Source: a bacterium DOLZORAL124_64_63 (GTDB lineage Bacteria > Krumholzibacteriota > Krumholzibacteriia > LZORAL124-64-63). From it: a stretch of 33,184 bases of DNA. Position numbers and translations under genes: made by a program. Positions within the stretch are counted from its first letter, which is position 1, and every line of letters begins with the position of its first letter. The stretch lies in NCBI GenBank assembly GCA_002747875.1, contig PDQT01000197.1, positions 1 through 33,184 of the forward strand. The letters run 5' to 3'. This document shows, piece by piece, positions 25,207-32,996 of the stretch. The notes beneath the pieces were generated by a model. The model saw only the letters and a program-made list of their open reading frames with translations. It was not told the origin of the DNA and made no database searches.

Positions 25207-26241
25207 ATGACCCAGGCCCCCAAGAACTTGCAGACCATCGAAAGCCACATCCTCGAGATGCAAACCCTGCACCCCAGCGCCAGCGGGGATTTCACCGGCT
25301 TGCTCAGCGATATCGCCTTTGCCGCCAAGGTCATCAGCCGCGAGGTGAACAAGGCCGGGCTGGTGGACATCCTGGGCGCCACCGGGGACGAGAACATCCA
25401 GGGCGAGGTCGTGCAGAAGCTGGATGAATTCGGTAACAACGTCTTCATCAAGTGTCTGGGTACCCGCAACCAGGTCTGCATCATGGGCAGCGAGGAACTG
25501 GATGATCCCATCTTCGTGGATCCCCAGGGCGGGACGGGCAGCTACATCGTCGTCTTCGATCCCCTGGACGGCAGCTCCAACATCGACGCCAACGTCTCGG
25601 TGGGCACCATCTTCGGGATCTGGAAACGCAACAGCCGGCGCGACTCCGTCGGGATGAACGACCTGCTGCAGTCCGGGAACGAGCAGGTGGCCGCCGGCTA
25701 TGTCATCTACGGGTCCAGCACCATGTTCGTCTACACCGCCGGTCACGGGGTGCACGGCTTCACCCTGGATCCCAGCATCGGCGAGTTCCTGCTCAGCCAC
25801 GAGCACATCACCACCCCCTTCACCGGGAAGATCTATTCCGTGAACGAGGCCTACGAGCCCAAGTGGGATCCCAAGATTCGCGAGGTGGTGCGCCAGTTCA
25901 AGTACGGGCGCGACACCAAAACCACCCGCGGCGACTCCCCCAGCGAAGGTGCCGGCAAAAGCAGCCGCTACATCGGCTCGCTGGTGGCGGACTTCCATCG
26001 CAACCTGCTTTACGGCGGGGTCTATCTCTACCCGCCCACCCTGGACAAGCCCGAGGGCAAGCTGCGCCTGATGTGCGAGGCCGCCCCCCTGGCCATGATC
26101 GCCGAGGCCGCCGGCGGATACGCCAGCGACGGGAAGCGGAACATCATGGAGATCGTGCCCACGGACATGCACATGCGGGTGCCCCTGTACATCGGCAGCC
26201 GCGGGGATGTGATGTGGATCGAGAGCATGCTGGTGGACTGA
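25207..26241 (+). CDS. fbp: Class I fructose-1,6-bisphosphatase
   Basis: 344 residues from the ATG at 25207 (MTQAPKNLQTIESHI, AAAGGTG upstream). Hydrolyses fructose-1,6-bisphosphate to fructose-6-phosphate, the committed step of gluconeogenesis, in the cytoplasm. The metal and phosphate motif VFDPLDGSSNID begins near residue 116 (D118, D121), with the preceding acidic segment EELDDPIFVD. Also visible are YVIYGSSTMFVYTAG, the sugar-binding YIGSLVADFHRNLLYGGVYLYP and the C-terminal KLRLMCEAAPLAMIAEAAGG. All catalytic elements are intact and the length is usual. It is divergent from pruA (230-base gap); both would favour growth on amino acids and gluconeogenic substrates. A TTGACC at 25116-25121 may be its -35, but the -10 is poor. 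Confidence 0.95.
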   Translation: MTQAPKNLQTIESHILEMQTLHPSASGDFTGLLSDIAFAAKVISREVNKAGLVDILGATGDENIQGEVVQKLDEFGNNVFIKCLGTRNQVCIMGSEELDDPIFVDPQGGTGSYIVVFDPLDGSSNIDANVSVGTIFGIWKRNSRRDSVGMNDLLQSGNEQVAAGYVIYGSSTMFVYTAGHGVHGFTLDPSIGEFLLSHEHITTPFTGKIYSVNEAYEPKWDPKIREVVRQFKYGRDTKTTRGDSPSEGAGKSSRYIGSLVADFHRNLLYGGVYLYPPTLDKPEGKLRLMCEAAPLAMIAEAAGGYASDGKRNIMEIVPTDMHMRVPLYIGSRGDVMWIESMLVD

Positions 26242-26278
26242 CGCCGCCGCCTGCGGTCGGTAGAGAAACCGGCAAAAA

Positions 26279-26318
26279 AAAAAGGACCCGGCCTTCTCCT
26301 GTTGGCCGGGTCCTTTTT
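26279..26318. terminator. Strong bidirectional intrinsic terminator (fbp / cupin)
   Basis: AAAAAGGACCCGGCC (26279-26293), a ten-base loop, then GGCCGGGTCCTTTTT (26304-26318): a 15-base-pair stem with A-tract and T-tract on each side. It closes fbp on the plus strand and the cupin end of the Tol-Pal cluster on the minus strand. Confidence 0.95.
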
Positions 26319-26337
26319 GCTGTGCGGTGTCGGGCGC

Positions 26338-26682
26338 TCAGGACTTGGGGGTCTGCTTCTGCAGCCCCTTGCGCTCGATCACCAAGCCCAGGGCCATGTT
26401 CCCGCACCGGGGCTGATGGGGCGCGCCGGCGGGGATGAGGATGCTTTCCCCCTGGACGACCTCGATCGTCTCGCCGTTGATCTCCACCTCGAGGCTGCCT
26501 TCGAGGATGTGCACGAACTCATCCTTGTCATGACTGTGGGTGATGTAGTCTCCGCTGTAGCGCACGATGAAGGCGTGGTAGTTCTCATCGATGTCCGTGA
26601 TCTCTACGGGTCGGAAGGCCTGGTTGAGACCACGGGCCAGTTTCAGGGTCGAGAACTTGTTCAGGGTCGGGAACTTGGGCAC
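26338..26682 (-). CDS. Small single-domain cupin protein
   Basis: 114 residues. The cupin motif 1 reads GDYITHSHDKDEFVHILEG, with metal ligands likely H49, H51, E55 and H59; motif 2 reads IPAGAPHQPRCGNM, with a further histidine. The fold suggests a metal-binding enzyme or sensor of unknown substrate. It follows cpoB by 21 bases on the same strand and ends at the strong terminator, so it is the last gene of the Tol-Pal transcription unit. This is not a usual Tol-Pal member, so a functional link is unproven. Confidence 0.82.
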   Translation of the reverse strand: MPKFPTLNKFSTLKLARGLNQAFRPVEITDIDENYHAFIVRYSGDYITHSHDKDEFVHILEGSLEVEINGETIEVVQGESILIPAGAPHQPRCGNMALGLVIERKGLQKQTPKS

Positions 26683-26703
26683 GTCATTCTCCTTGGCCGG
26701 AGC

Positions 26704-27507
26704 CTACTCTTTTCGTTCTTCTATCAGCAAGGCGGCCTCGGGGCTGTCGGGGAACTGCTTCAGCAGCCGACCGCCCATATCCCAGGCCTCCTTTTTGCGG
26801 CCCAAGGCCAGCAGCGCGGAGCGGCTCTTGTACAGAGCGGCCGGAGCGAATTCCGCGACGGGGTATCTCTGCAGCAGATCCCCGAAATACTCCAGGGCCT
26901 TTTCCTGCTCCCCGTTGGCGTAGGCCAGATCGCCCAGCCAGTAGATGGCGTCATCCGCCACCTCGCTGTCGGGATACTTGCGCAGGAATTCCTCGAAACC
27001 CTGGCGGGCCAGGTCCGTGTTCCCCTGGCTGTGGTCCAGCACGGCCATATCGAAGATGGCCTGCCCCTCCTCCACGGGGGCGCCGCTGGCGGCGGCATCC
27101 CGGGTGGGGGGCTTGTACTCGCCCAGGGTGGGGGTGCCCGTGCGGGTGGCCAACAGGTCCACGCGCGCGCTGAGATCCCGCATGTACTCCGCGTTGTCGT
27201 CCAGCTTGTTCATGAGCTGGTCGATCTGGTTGGACAGCATGGACAGGCGGTTCAGGCGCATGGCCGTGCTCTCGTCTCCGGCGTTGCGGTCCATGCGCAG
27301 CAGTTCATTCAGCGCCCGGACTTCCGCCATGAGGCGTTTGTTCTCCGCCTTGAGCAGGGACATCTCGTCATGGTTTTCCTGCACGGCCAGTTCGATGCGG
27401 TCCAACTGGGGCGCGCAGCCGGCACAAAGCAGGACCGCCGCCCCCCAAAGGCAGGCGGTCCCCAATTTCAGACGAATGCGGGCCTTCCGGCCGATGAGAC
27501 GCAACAT
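26704..27507 (-). CDS. cpoB: CpoB/YbgF, Tol-Pal coordinator protein (lipoprotein form)
   Basis: 267 residues. A lipoprotein signal ends in LCAGC (C31), whereas the enterobacterial protein is periplasmic and soluble. Residues about 35-110 form a coiled coil (LDRIELAVQENHDEMSLLKAENKRLMAEV), the trimerisation region. The C-terminal ~120 residues are TPR repeats: IFDMAVLDHSQGNTDLARQGF, YWLGDLAYANGEQEKALEYF, ALYKSRSALLALGRKKEAWD. CpoB coordinates peptidoglycan synthesis with outer-membrane constriction at division. The ATG has AAGAGG upstream, ten bases after the pal stop. Order pal-cpoB is the standard one. Confidence 0.9.
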   Translation of the reverse strand: MLRLIGRKARIRLKLGTACLWGAAVLLCAGCAPQLDRIELAVQENHDEMSLLKAENKRLMAEVRALNELLRMDRNAGDESTAMRLNRLSMLSNQIDQLMNKLDDNAEYMRDLSARVDLLATRTGTPTLGEYKPPTRDAAASGAPVEEGQAIFDMAVLDHSQGNTDLARQGFEEFLRKYPDSEVADDAIYWLGDLAYANGEQEKALEYFGDLLQRYPVAEFAPAALYKSRSALLALGRKKEAWDMGGRLLKQFPDSPEAALLIEERKE

Positions 27508-27516
27508 GGGATCCTC

Positions 27517-28074
27517 TTACGGACGCTCGAAGTGGGCCCGGCGGTTCTTGGCCCAAGCGGCTTCGTTATGACCCCAGGCAAAGGGCTTGCTTTTCCCGTA
27601 GGAGGTGGTCCGCAGGTTGCGGGCCGGCACCCCCAGGCTGACCAGGTAGTCGCGCACGGCCAGGGCCCGCTTCTCACCCAGGGCCATGTTGTACTCCACG
27701 GTGCCGCGCTCGTCGCAGTGGCCGCTGATCATCACCACCACGTCAGCCTCCCGCAGGGCGCGGGCGTTGGCCGACAGGATGCTCATGGCTTCGCGATCCA
27801 GATCGTACTTGTCGAAGGCGAAGAAGATATCCCCCACGCCGTACTCGGCGGGCGCCATGGCGGCGTAGTCGGGCTGGATCTCGACGATCTCTTCGACCTC
27901 TTCCGACACAACCGGCTCCTGGATGGTGGACACATCCTCCTCCACAATGATGCCCTGATCGGCTATGGGGTCGTCCTTGACGGGGGCCTTGCCGCTGCAA
28001 GCGGTCAACAGCAGGCCCATGGCCAGCAGGGCCAGCACCATGTGGATACGCCGCTTCATCATACGAAAGTTCAT
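27517..28074 (-). CDS. pal: Peptidoglycan-associated lipoprotein Pal
   Basis: 185 residues from the ATG at 28074; the frame runs 13 codons further without need. The lipobox LLLTACSG places the lipidated cysteine at C26. An acidic linker (EEDVSTIQEPVVSEEVEEIVE) precedes the OmpA_C domain (about 80-185) with FFAFDKYDLD, VMISGHCDERGTVEYNMALGEKRA and the peptidoglycan-binding NRRAHF end. Pal anchors the outer membrane to peptidoglycan and cycles with TolB. It lies 36 bases after tolB. Confidence 0.95.
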   Translation of the reverse strand: MNFRMMKRRIHMVLALLAMGLLLTACSGKAPVKDDPIADQGIIVEEDVSTIQEPVVSEEVEEIVEIQPDYAAMAPAEYGVGDIFFAFDKYDLDREAMSILSANARALREADVVVMISGHCDERGTVEYNMALGEKRALAVRDYLVSLGVPARNLRTTSYGKSKPFAWGHNEAAWAKNRRAHFERP

Positions 28075-28109
28075 TCCTAGACTGCTCCTTGGAGGTTGTG
28101 ACCCGCCGG

Positions 28110-29408
28110 TCAATGGGACCAGGCGGGGGTGGTGTCGGGATCGTTCCCGAAGGTCAGCTGACGAGCCGTGTCCTCGTCAACGTCGTAAACGAAAAGTTTG
28201 AACACGCCGGTGCGGTCCGAAGCGAACACGATGTGCCGGCCATCCGGCGCCCAGCTGGGGTCTTCACAGTTGCCCCAGGCCGGATCCGCGGTCAGGACCC
28301 GGCGATTTTCTCCGCTGGCATCCATCACCACGATCCGGTTCCGGTTTTTCTCCCGGTTGGTGTACACGACCCGCTTGCCGTCCGGGGACCAGTCGGCCGA
28401 ATCGTTGTACTGCCCTTCATAAGTCCGGCGGCGTCTTCCGGTGCCTTCCTCGTCGATGATATATAACTGAGGAGTGCCCGTTCTGTCACTGGTAAAAACC
28501 AGCTCCCGGCCGTTGGGCGCCCAGCTGGGGCTGATCTCGATGCTCTTGGCCACCGTCAGCCTCTTGATGATGCGCCCTTCCGGCGAGATGCGGTAAATCT
28601 CCGGATTTCCGCCCCGGGACATGGACAAAAGTAGTTCATGCCCCTGGGGATGCCAGTCCGCTCCGAAGTTGAGCCCTTCGAGCTCGATGATGGGCCGCAC
28701 ATGGCCCGTGCTGGTGTCCAGGCTGAACAGCCCCTGCATGCCGTTGCGGTAGCTGGTGAAGGCGATCTCCGAGCCGTCGGGGGACCAGCAGGGGCACACG
28801 TTCAGGGTCCTGTTGGCCGTCAGGCGCATCTCTCCGAAACCGTCGTAATCGGTGACGAACAGATCCGTCCGCCCGCCCCCGCCCCGGCAATAGACCACCC
28901 GGCTGGTGGTGATGGCCGGCGAGGGCGTGATGTACTCGATGACCTGCGCGGCGAAGTGGTGGGCCGTGGCCCGCATCTGAGCCGGCAGGGGGCGATACCG
29001 CTTGCTGAAGATGAGACTGCGGCTGGTGAAATCCAGGAAGTTGAGGGTCACGGTGGTGGGCGCGTCCTCTCCCGTGACCTCGGCATCGCGCAGGGGGCCT
29101 TCCACGCTGCCTTCGATGATGTACACGAAGTCCAGGGTGTCGGCCTGGTCATCACTGGCGCCCACACGGAAGAAGCCGCTGTAGAGCAGGTCCTGGCGGA
29201 TGACCGTTTCCAGCAGATCCGCGTTGCGGACCGCGGCCTGGCCGCCGGAAAGCACGTCCAGCATGTTGACCAGCGCGTCGGTCTTGAGGTAGGCCCGCTT
29301 GGTGATGCTGGTGACCACCTCGGTCTGGGCCATCGCCCTGCCGGCGGAAGCCAGGAGCAGCAGGCCCAGCAGGAAGCCGACGGTGGCATGTCTCATGGGA
29401 TCTCTCAT
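28110..29408 (-). CDS. tolB: Tol-Pal system beta-propeller protein TolB
   Basis: 432 residues. The signal peptide ends RAMAQ (about 28). An N-terminal domain (about 30-165) precedes a six-bladed propeller of WD40-like PD40 repeats: LNVCPCWSPDGSEIAFTSYR, FGADWHPQGHELLLSMSR, ISPSWAPNGRELVFTSDRTG, SADWSPDGKRVVYTNR, EDPSWAPDGRHIVFASDRTG. TolB is the periplasmic partner of Pal. The start codon overlaps the stop of the TonB/TolA-like gene (TGATG), indicating coupling; an ATG four codons later is an alternative. Confidence 0.95.
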   Translation of the reverse strand: MRDPMRHATVGFLLGLLLLASAGRAMAQTEVVTSITKRAYLKTDALVNMLDVLSGGQAAVRNADLLETVIRQDLLYSGFFRVGASDDQADTLDFVYIIEGSVEGPLRDAEVTGEDAPTTVTLNFLDFTSRSLIFSKRYRPLPAQMRATAHHFAAQVIEYITPSPAITTSRVVYCRGGGGRTDLFVTDYDGFGEMRLTANRTLNVCPCWSPDGSEIAFTSYRNGMQGLFSLDTSTGHVRPIIELEGLNFGADWHPQGHELLLSMSRGGNPEIYRISPEGRIIKRLTVAKSIEISPSWAPNGRELVFTSDRTGTPQLYIIDEEGTGRRRRTYEGQYNDSADWSPDGKRVVYTNREKNRNRIVVMDASGENRRVLTADPAWGNCEDPSWAPDGRHIVFASDRTGVFKLFVYDVDEDTARQLTFGNDPDTTPAWSH

Positions 29409-30124
29409 CAGTTATCCGTTTTCAGGTTGAAGGTCATGGTCACACCCAGGCTGCTGGAGCCGAAATCAGGTGGCAGCTGCGGCAAGCGGACGGCCTGCAC
29501 CGCCCGCCGGGCCTCCCGATCATAGACGCCGATCCCGCTGCCCCGCACCACCGTCAGGCCCGTGACGGTGCCGTTCTTCATGATGGTGAAGTGCAGCGTG
29601 CAGTAAACACCCGAATCCTTCTTGAAGCCCATCTGCCGCGGGTTCCAGTTTCGGGCGATCTGCCCTTCCATCATGCTCAGATACCAGGCGAAAGGGAAAT
29701 TGCTGTCCGTCCCGGAAACGGCCGCGCCCGCCGCTACGGGCACCGCCTCCCGGGGCTGATCCCGCGGCGCCTCTTCCGGCGGAGAATCCTCAACGGGGCG
29801 GGGCGGGGTTTCCGGCTTCGCCTCGGGCCGAGGGTCTTCTTCCACCTTGGGCTCCGGCTTCTTCTCCTCGGGCCGGGGCTCGGGAACTTCCTTGGGCGGC
29901 TTGGTCTCTTCCACCTTGGGTTTGGGCGGGACGACCTCCGGCTCCGGCGATGGCGTCGTTTCCGTCGGCGGTGCTTGGGGCGCCACCGACGGCAGATGCA
30001 CCACCTGCACGTTGATCCGCCGGGGCGGCTCGTACACCGGGCGGTTGACGGCGTTGCCCAGCCAAAGCACCAGGCCCACACCCAGGATGTGGATCACCAG
30101 GGAAACCGGCAGCCCACGGGTCAT
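29408..30124 (-). CDS. TolA/TonB-like periplasm-spanning protein
   Basis: 238 residues. One membrane anchor (LVIHILGVGLVLWLGNAV, about 8-25), a Pro/Glu/Lys-rich extended region (about 45-130: PEVVPPKPKVEETKPPKEVP), and a TonB C-terminal domain (IARNWNPRQMGFKKDSGVYCTLHFTIMKNGTVTGLTVVRGSG). In place of the alpha-helical TolA domain it has the TonB-like proline spacer. Between tolR and tolB it must serve as TolA, transmitting proton-motive force from TolQR to the outer membrane. It begins one base after the tolR stop. Confidence 0.9.
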   Translation of the reverse strand: MTRGLPVSLVIHILGVGLVLWLGNAVNRPVYEPPRRINVQVVHLPSVAPQAPPTETTPSPEPEVVPPKPKVEETKPPKEVPEPRPEEKKPEPKVEEDPRPEAKPETPPRPVEDSPPEEAPRDQPREAVPVAAGAAVSGTDSNFPFAWYLSMMEGQIARNWNPRQMGFKKDSGVYCTLHFTIMKNGTVTGLTVVRGSGIGVYDREARRAVQAVRLPQLPPDFGSSSLGVTMTFNLKTDN

Positions 30125-30125
30125 C

Positions 30126-30533
30126 TCAGTTCCCGTTCCCGGGCTGATCCGCCACCAGGCTCAGGTTCACGAAGCCCTCTCGCTCCACCGCCGCCATGAC
30201 TTTCAGCACGAAGCCGTAGGGCACCTCCTCGTCGCTGCGCAGGTACACCGGCACCGTGTCCTTATCCTCCAGCCAGGGAGCCAGCAGGCCGCCCAGCTCA
30301 TCCATGGTGGTGGGATTCTCCTGGAAGAACACCTGACGGTTGCCCGTGATGGAGATGACCGGGCCCTCCTTGACCAGGGTCTTGCGGGTCTCCGCTTCGG
30401 GCAGGTTCACCTCCACCCCGCCCTGGATATAGGGGGCGGTCAGCATGAAGATGATCAGCAGGCACAACGTCACGTCCACCAGGGAGGTGATGTTGATGTC
30501 GGCCTTGCTGCGGAAATGGCCCCGGCGTTTCAT
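30126..30533 (-). CDS. tolR: Biopolymer transport protein ExbD/TolR
   Basis: 135 residues. One membrane helix near the N-terminus (INITSLVDVTLCLLIIFMLTAPY) carries the conserved proton-conducting aspartate (LVDVTLCL, D17). The periplasmic domain follows (GVEVNLPEAETRKTL, VFFQENPTTMDELGG, VPVYLRSDEEVPYGFVLKVM). It forms the motor with TolQ. The start ATG overlaps the tolQ stop by one base (TGATG). Confidence 0.95.
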   Translation of the reverse strand: MKRRGHFRSKADINITSLVDVTLCLLIIFMLTAPYIQGGVEVNLPEAETRKTLVKEGPVISITGNRQVFFQENPTTMDELGGLLAPWLEDKDTVPVYLRSDEEVPYGFVLKVMAAVEREGFVNLSLVADQPGNGN

Positions 30534-31258
30534 CAGAGGCTTCCCTTCCGATGCACATCCGGCCGGCGCGCCAGATCCCGCCCGGCCGGTCCTACGGCAC
30601 CCGAGCCCCCGCCCGCGCCCTCTTCCAGGATGGTGCGCAGACGGTCCAGCTCGTTGCCCACCAGATCGATCTTGCGCACCAGCATGTTGTAGAAGATGAC
30701 CGCGGGGATGGCGGTGGCCAGGCCGGCGATGGTGGTGGTCAGGGCCTCGGCGATGCCCGGCGCCACCACCGTCAGGTTGGCGCTCTGCATGGCGCTCATG
30801 TCATAGAAGCTGCTCATGATCCCCCACACCGTCCCCAGCAGCCCCAGGAAGGGGGAAATGGTCACGGCCGTGGACAGCAGGATGAGGTAGCGTTCCAGGT
30901 TCTCTATTTCCAGGTAGCTGACCCGCTCGCTGGCCCGCCGGATGGCCGGGGCGTTGTCCACCCCGCGCGTCTCCAGGATCAGATTGGCCAGGGGCAGATC
31001 CGTGTGCTCCTCGCTCCAGCTCTCCAGGGCCTGACGGTCGCTGTGGCCCTCGAGCCAGGCGTCGCATTTCTGCCAGAATTCCTGATGGCCCTTGCGGATG
31101 CCGGCCAGGGTGCGCCCCTTGTCCCAGACCACGGCCCAGGACATGATCGAAAGAAAGGCCAGCACCAACAGAATACCCTTGCCGAAGAAGGTCGATTCCA
31201 CGACGAGATCGATCATTTCGGCAGGTCCGAGAATGGCCAGCAGGGAAACGGAGGACAT
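30533..31258 (-). CDS. tolQ: MotA/TolQ/ExbB proton channel protein
   Basis: 241 residues from the ATG at 31258, with GAGGAG five bases upstream; a GTG two codons earlier is too close to that site. Three membrane helices: FGKGILLVLAFLSIMSWAVVW, LILLSTAVTISPFLGLLGTVWGIMSSF, and EALTTTIAGLATAIPAVIFYNML. The last two contain the family's conserved TVWGIM and ALTTTIAGLATAIPA signatures. It supplies proton-motive force to the Tol machine with TolR. Confidence 0.95.
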   Translation of the reverse strand: MSSVSLLAILGPAEMIDLVVESTFFGKGILLVLAFLSIMSWAVVWDKGRTLAGIRKGHQEFWQKCDAWLEGHSDRQALESWSEEHTDLPLANLILETRGVDNAPAIRRASERVSYLEIENLERYLILLSTAVTISPFLGLLGTVWGIMSSFYDMSAMQSANLTVVAPGIAEALTTTIAGLATAIPAVIFYNMLVRKIDLVGNELDRLRTILEEGAGGGSGAVGPAGRDLARRPDVHRKGSL

Positions 31259-31414
31259 GAGCACTCCTCGGTGTTTTGTGTTCGGGGATTCGGCCTCGCT
31301 CCTTCGTGGCCGTCTCCATGCGGACCGTCCGTGGTCCGTTGGCGGGCAAGCCCCCGCCGGAATGGGAGAATACCGCCGCCCGGCACAAAAGTTCCCGCCG
31401 GGGGCGGAAAGAGG

Positions 31415-31792
31415 TCAGGCCTGGCCCTTGAGGTTCTTCAGCCGGAAGGCTTCCTCGAAATCGAACTTGTCCAGGAAGTCCGTCAGGCTGTCCTCGTCTC
31501 GCTTGTGCAGCAGCTTGCGGTCCACAAGATGGAAAACGATGCGCCCGAAATCCAGCGTGCTGTGCACTCCCCAGGAACCAAAGACTTCCGGGGCCATGGG
31601 CCCGAAGCGTTCGCTGCCCAGACGTCGGATCCACTCCAGAAGGTCCTCTCCCGAGATATGGCTGGGGGTCGCGTGGGCCTCCATGGCCTGCTCCAGGGCT
31701 TCGAGGGCAAAGAAATAGGCCTCGGCGCGGAACACGCCACGTTCAGCGGCCAGTTCTTCGATAATGCGATGCAGATCGGCAGCCGTCGTCAC
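31415..31792 (-). CDS. Minf_1886 family protein (function unknown)
   Basis: 125 residues from the GTG at 31792 (GGAGG six bases upstream). It matches my memory of the Minf_1886 family (TIGR04138), found in Planctomycetes, Verrucomicrobia, Gemmatimonadetes and relatives: FRAEAYFFALEALEQAM, HISGEDLLEWIRRLGSERFG, VFGSWGVHSTLDFGRIVF, LVDRKLLHKRDEDSLTDF and FDFEEAF. No function is known to me. It stands 156 bases upstream of tolQ and behind the strong promoter at 31854-31827, so it may be the first gene of the Tol-Pal transcript. Confidence 0.85.
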   Translation of the reverse strand: MTTAADLHRIIEELAAERGVFRAEAYFFALEALEQAMEAHATPSHISGEDLLEWIRRLGSERFGPMAPEVFGSWGVHSTLDFGRIVFHLVDRKLLHKRDEDSLTDFLDKFDFEEAFRLKNLKGQA

Positions 31793-31826
31793 AGGACACC
31801 TCCCGGGTGTAGGTAGGGCTGCCATC

Positions 31827-31854
31827 ATTTTAAGGGGATTGGCTCAGGTGTCAA
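31827..31854 (-). promoter_or_regulatory. Strong sigma-70-type promoter upstream of the Minf_1886/Tol-Pal cluster
   Basis: Perfect TTGACA (31854-31849), 16-base spacer, TAAAAT (31832-31827) on the minus strand. Start near 31820 leaves about 28 bases to the GTG at 31792. It begins right after the bshA stop, showing bshA ends its own unit here. Confidence 0.82.
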
Positions 31855-31863
31855 CCATGACGG

Positions 31864-32994
31864 TCAACCCTGATGGGACAGCAAACCTTCGTAAAGGTCC
31901 AGATACTGGCGGATAACGCAAGAAGCGCCGAAATCGAGGGTGGCGTCCCGCCGGGCGTCCTCGGCCATGTTCAGCTTCAGCGCCGGATTCCCCAGCACCC
32001 CGTCCACCGCTTCCACCATGCCGCCGACGTCCTGGGGATGGCGCAAAAAACCGTTGCTGCCGTCCACGATGAACTCCCCGGCGCCGCCCACGGAGGTGGC
32101 CACGGGAATCACGCCGCAGGCCATGGCCTCCAGGGCCACCAGACCGAAACTCTCATGCCGGCTGGGCAGCAGCAGGATATCCGCCACCGGCAAAATCTCC
32201 TCCAGGTTGTCGGACGGGCCCAGGAACACCACATCGTCCTGCAGCCCCTGTTCCCGGACCAGGCGGCGGATGCCTTTCAGCTCCGGCCCCTCGCCCACCA
32301 AGACCAGCCGGACGGCATGCCGCGCGCGCGCCTGGCGGAAGACCTCGACAACCGTCGGCACGTTCTTCACCGCGCGGAAGTTGCTGGCGTGCAGCAGCAG
32401 GGCTTCGCCCTTGGGCGCCAGGCGCCGGCGCAGTTCCGACTCCTGTACCGGCAAGAAAAGGCGCGGGTCCACGAAATTGGGGATGACCTCCATATCCTCG
32501 CCCACTCCGAAAACGCGCACAGTCTCTTCTTTGAGAAAGGTCGAAACAGCGGTCACTGCATCGCTGCGCTCGATGAGGAAGCGCGTCATCGGGAAGAACG
32601 ACGGCTCCTGCCCCACCAGCGTGATGTCCGTGCCGTGCAGGGTGGTGACGACCTTCAGGTTGGTGGGCTGCAGCATCTGCTGAGCCAGGAAAGCGCTGGC
32701 CGTGTGCGGGATGGCGTAGTGCACATGCAGGATGTCCAGGTCGTGCTGCCGGGCCACATCGTGCATGGTCGTGGCCAGGCTCAGGGTGTAGGGCGAGCTG
32801 CGGAAGACCGGGTACTCCGGCAGCTCCACCGGGTGGTGGAAGATGTTGGTGGCGTAGGAGCGCAACCGGAACGGCAGATGGCTGGAGATGAAGTGCACCT
32901 CGCACCCGTGCCGGGCCAGGTGCAGCCCCAACTCGGTGGCCACCACGCCGCTGCCGCCCTGGTCCGGATAACAGGTGATGCCGATGTTGGGCAT
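31864..32994 (-). CDS. bshA: N-acetyl-alpha-D-glucosaminyl L-malate synthase BshA (bacillithiol step 1)
   Basis: 376 residues from the ATG at 32994, two bases after the stop of bshB1; an in-frame GTG five codons earlier is possible. GT4 glycosyltransferase (GT-B fold): NIGITCYPDQGGSGVVATELG at the start, LHVHYAIPHTASAFL, VVTTLHGTDITLVG, the donor-site VLVGEGPELKGI and E-x7-E region HESFGLVALEAMACGVIPVA. It joins GlcNAc from UDP-GlcNAc to L-malate, the first step of bacillithiol synthesis, in the cytoplasm. The start and the bshB1 neighbour make the identification specific rather than generic. Confidence 0.93.
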   Translation of the reverse strand: MPNIGITCYPDQGGSGVVATELGLHLARHGCEVHFISSHLPFRLRSYATNIFHHPVELPEYPVFRSSPYTLSLATTMHDVARQHDLDILHVHYAIPHTASAFLAQQMLQPTNLKVVTTLHGTDITLVGQEPSFFPMTRFLIERSDAVTAVSTFLKEETVRVFGVGEDMEVIPNFVDPRLFLPVQESELRRRLAPKGEALLLHASNFRAVKNVPTVVEVFRQARARHAVRLVLVGEGPELKGIRRLVREQGLQDDVVFLGPSDNLEEILPVADILLLPSRHESFGLVALEAMACGVIPVATSVGGAGEFIVDGSNGFLRHPQDVGGMVEAVDGVLGNPALKLNMAEDARRDATLDFGASCVIRQYLDLYEGLLSHQG

Positions 32995-32996
32995 CC

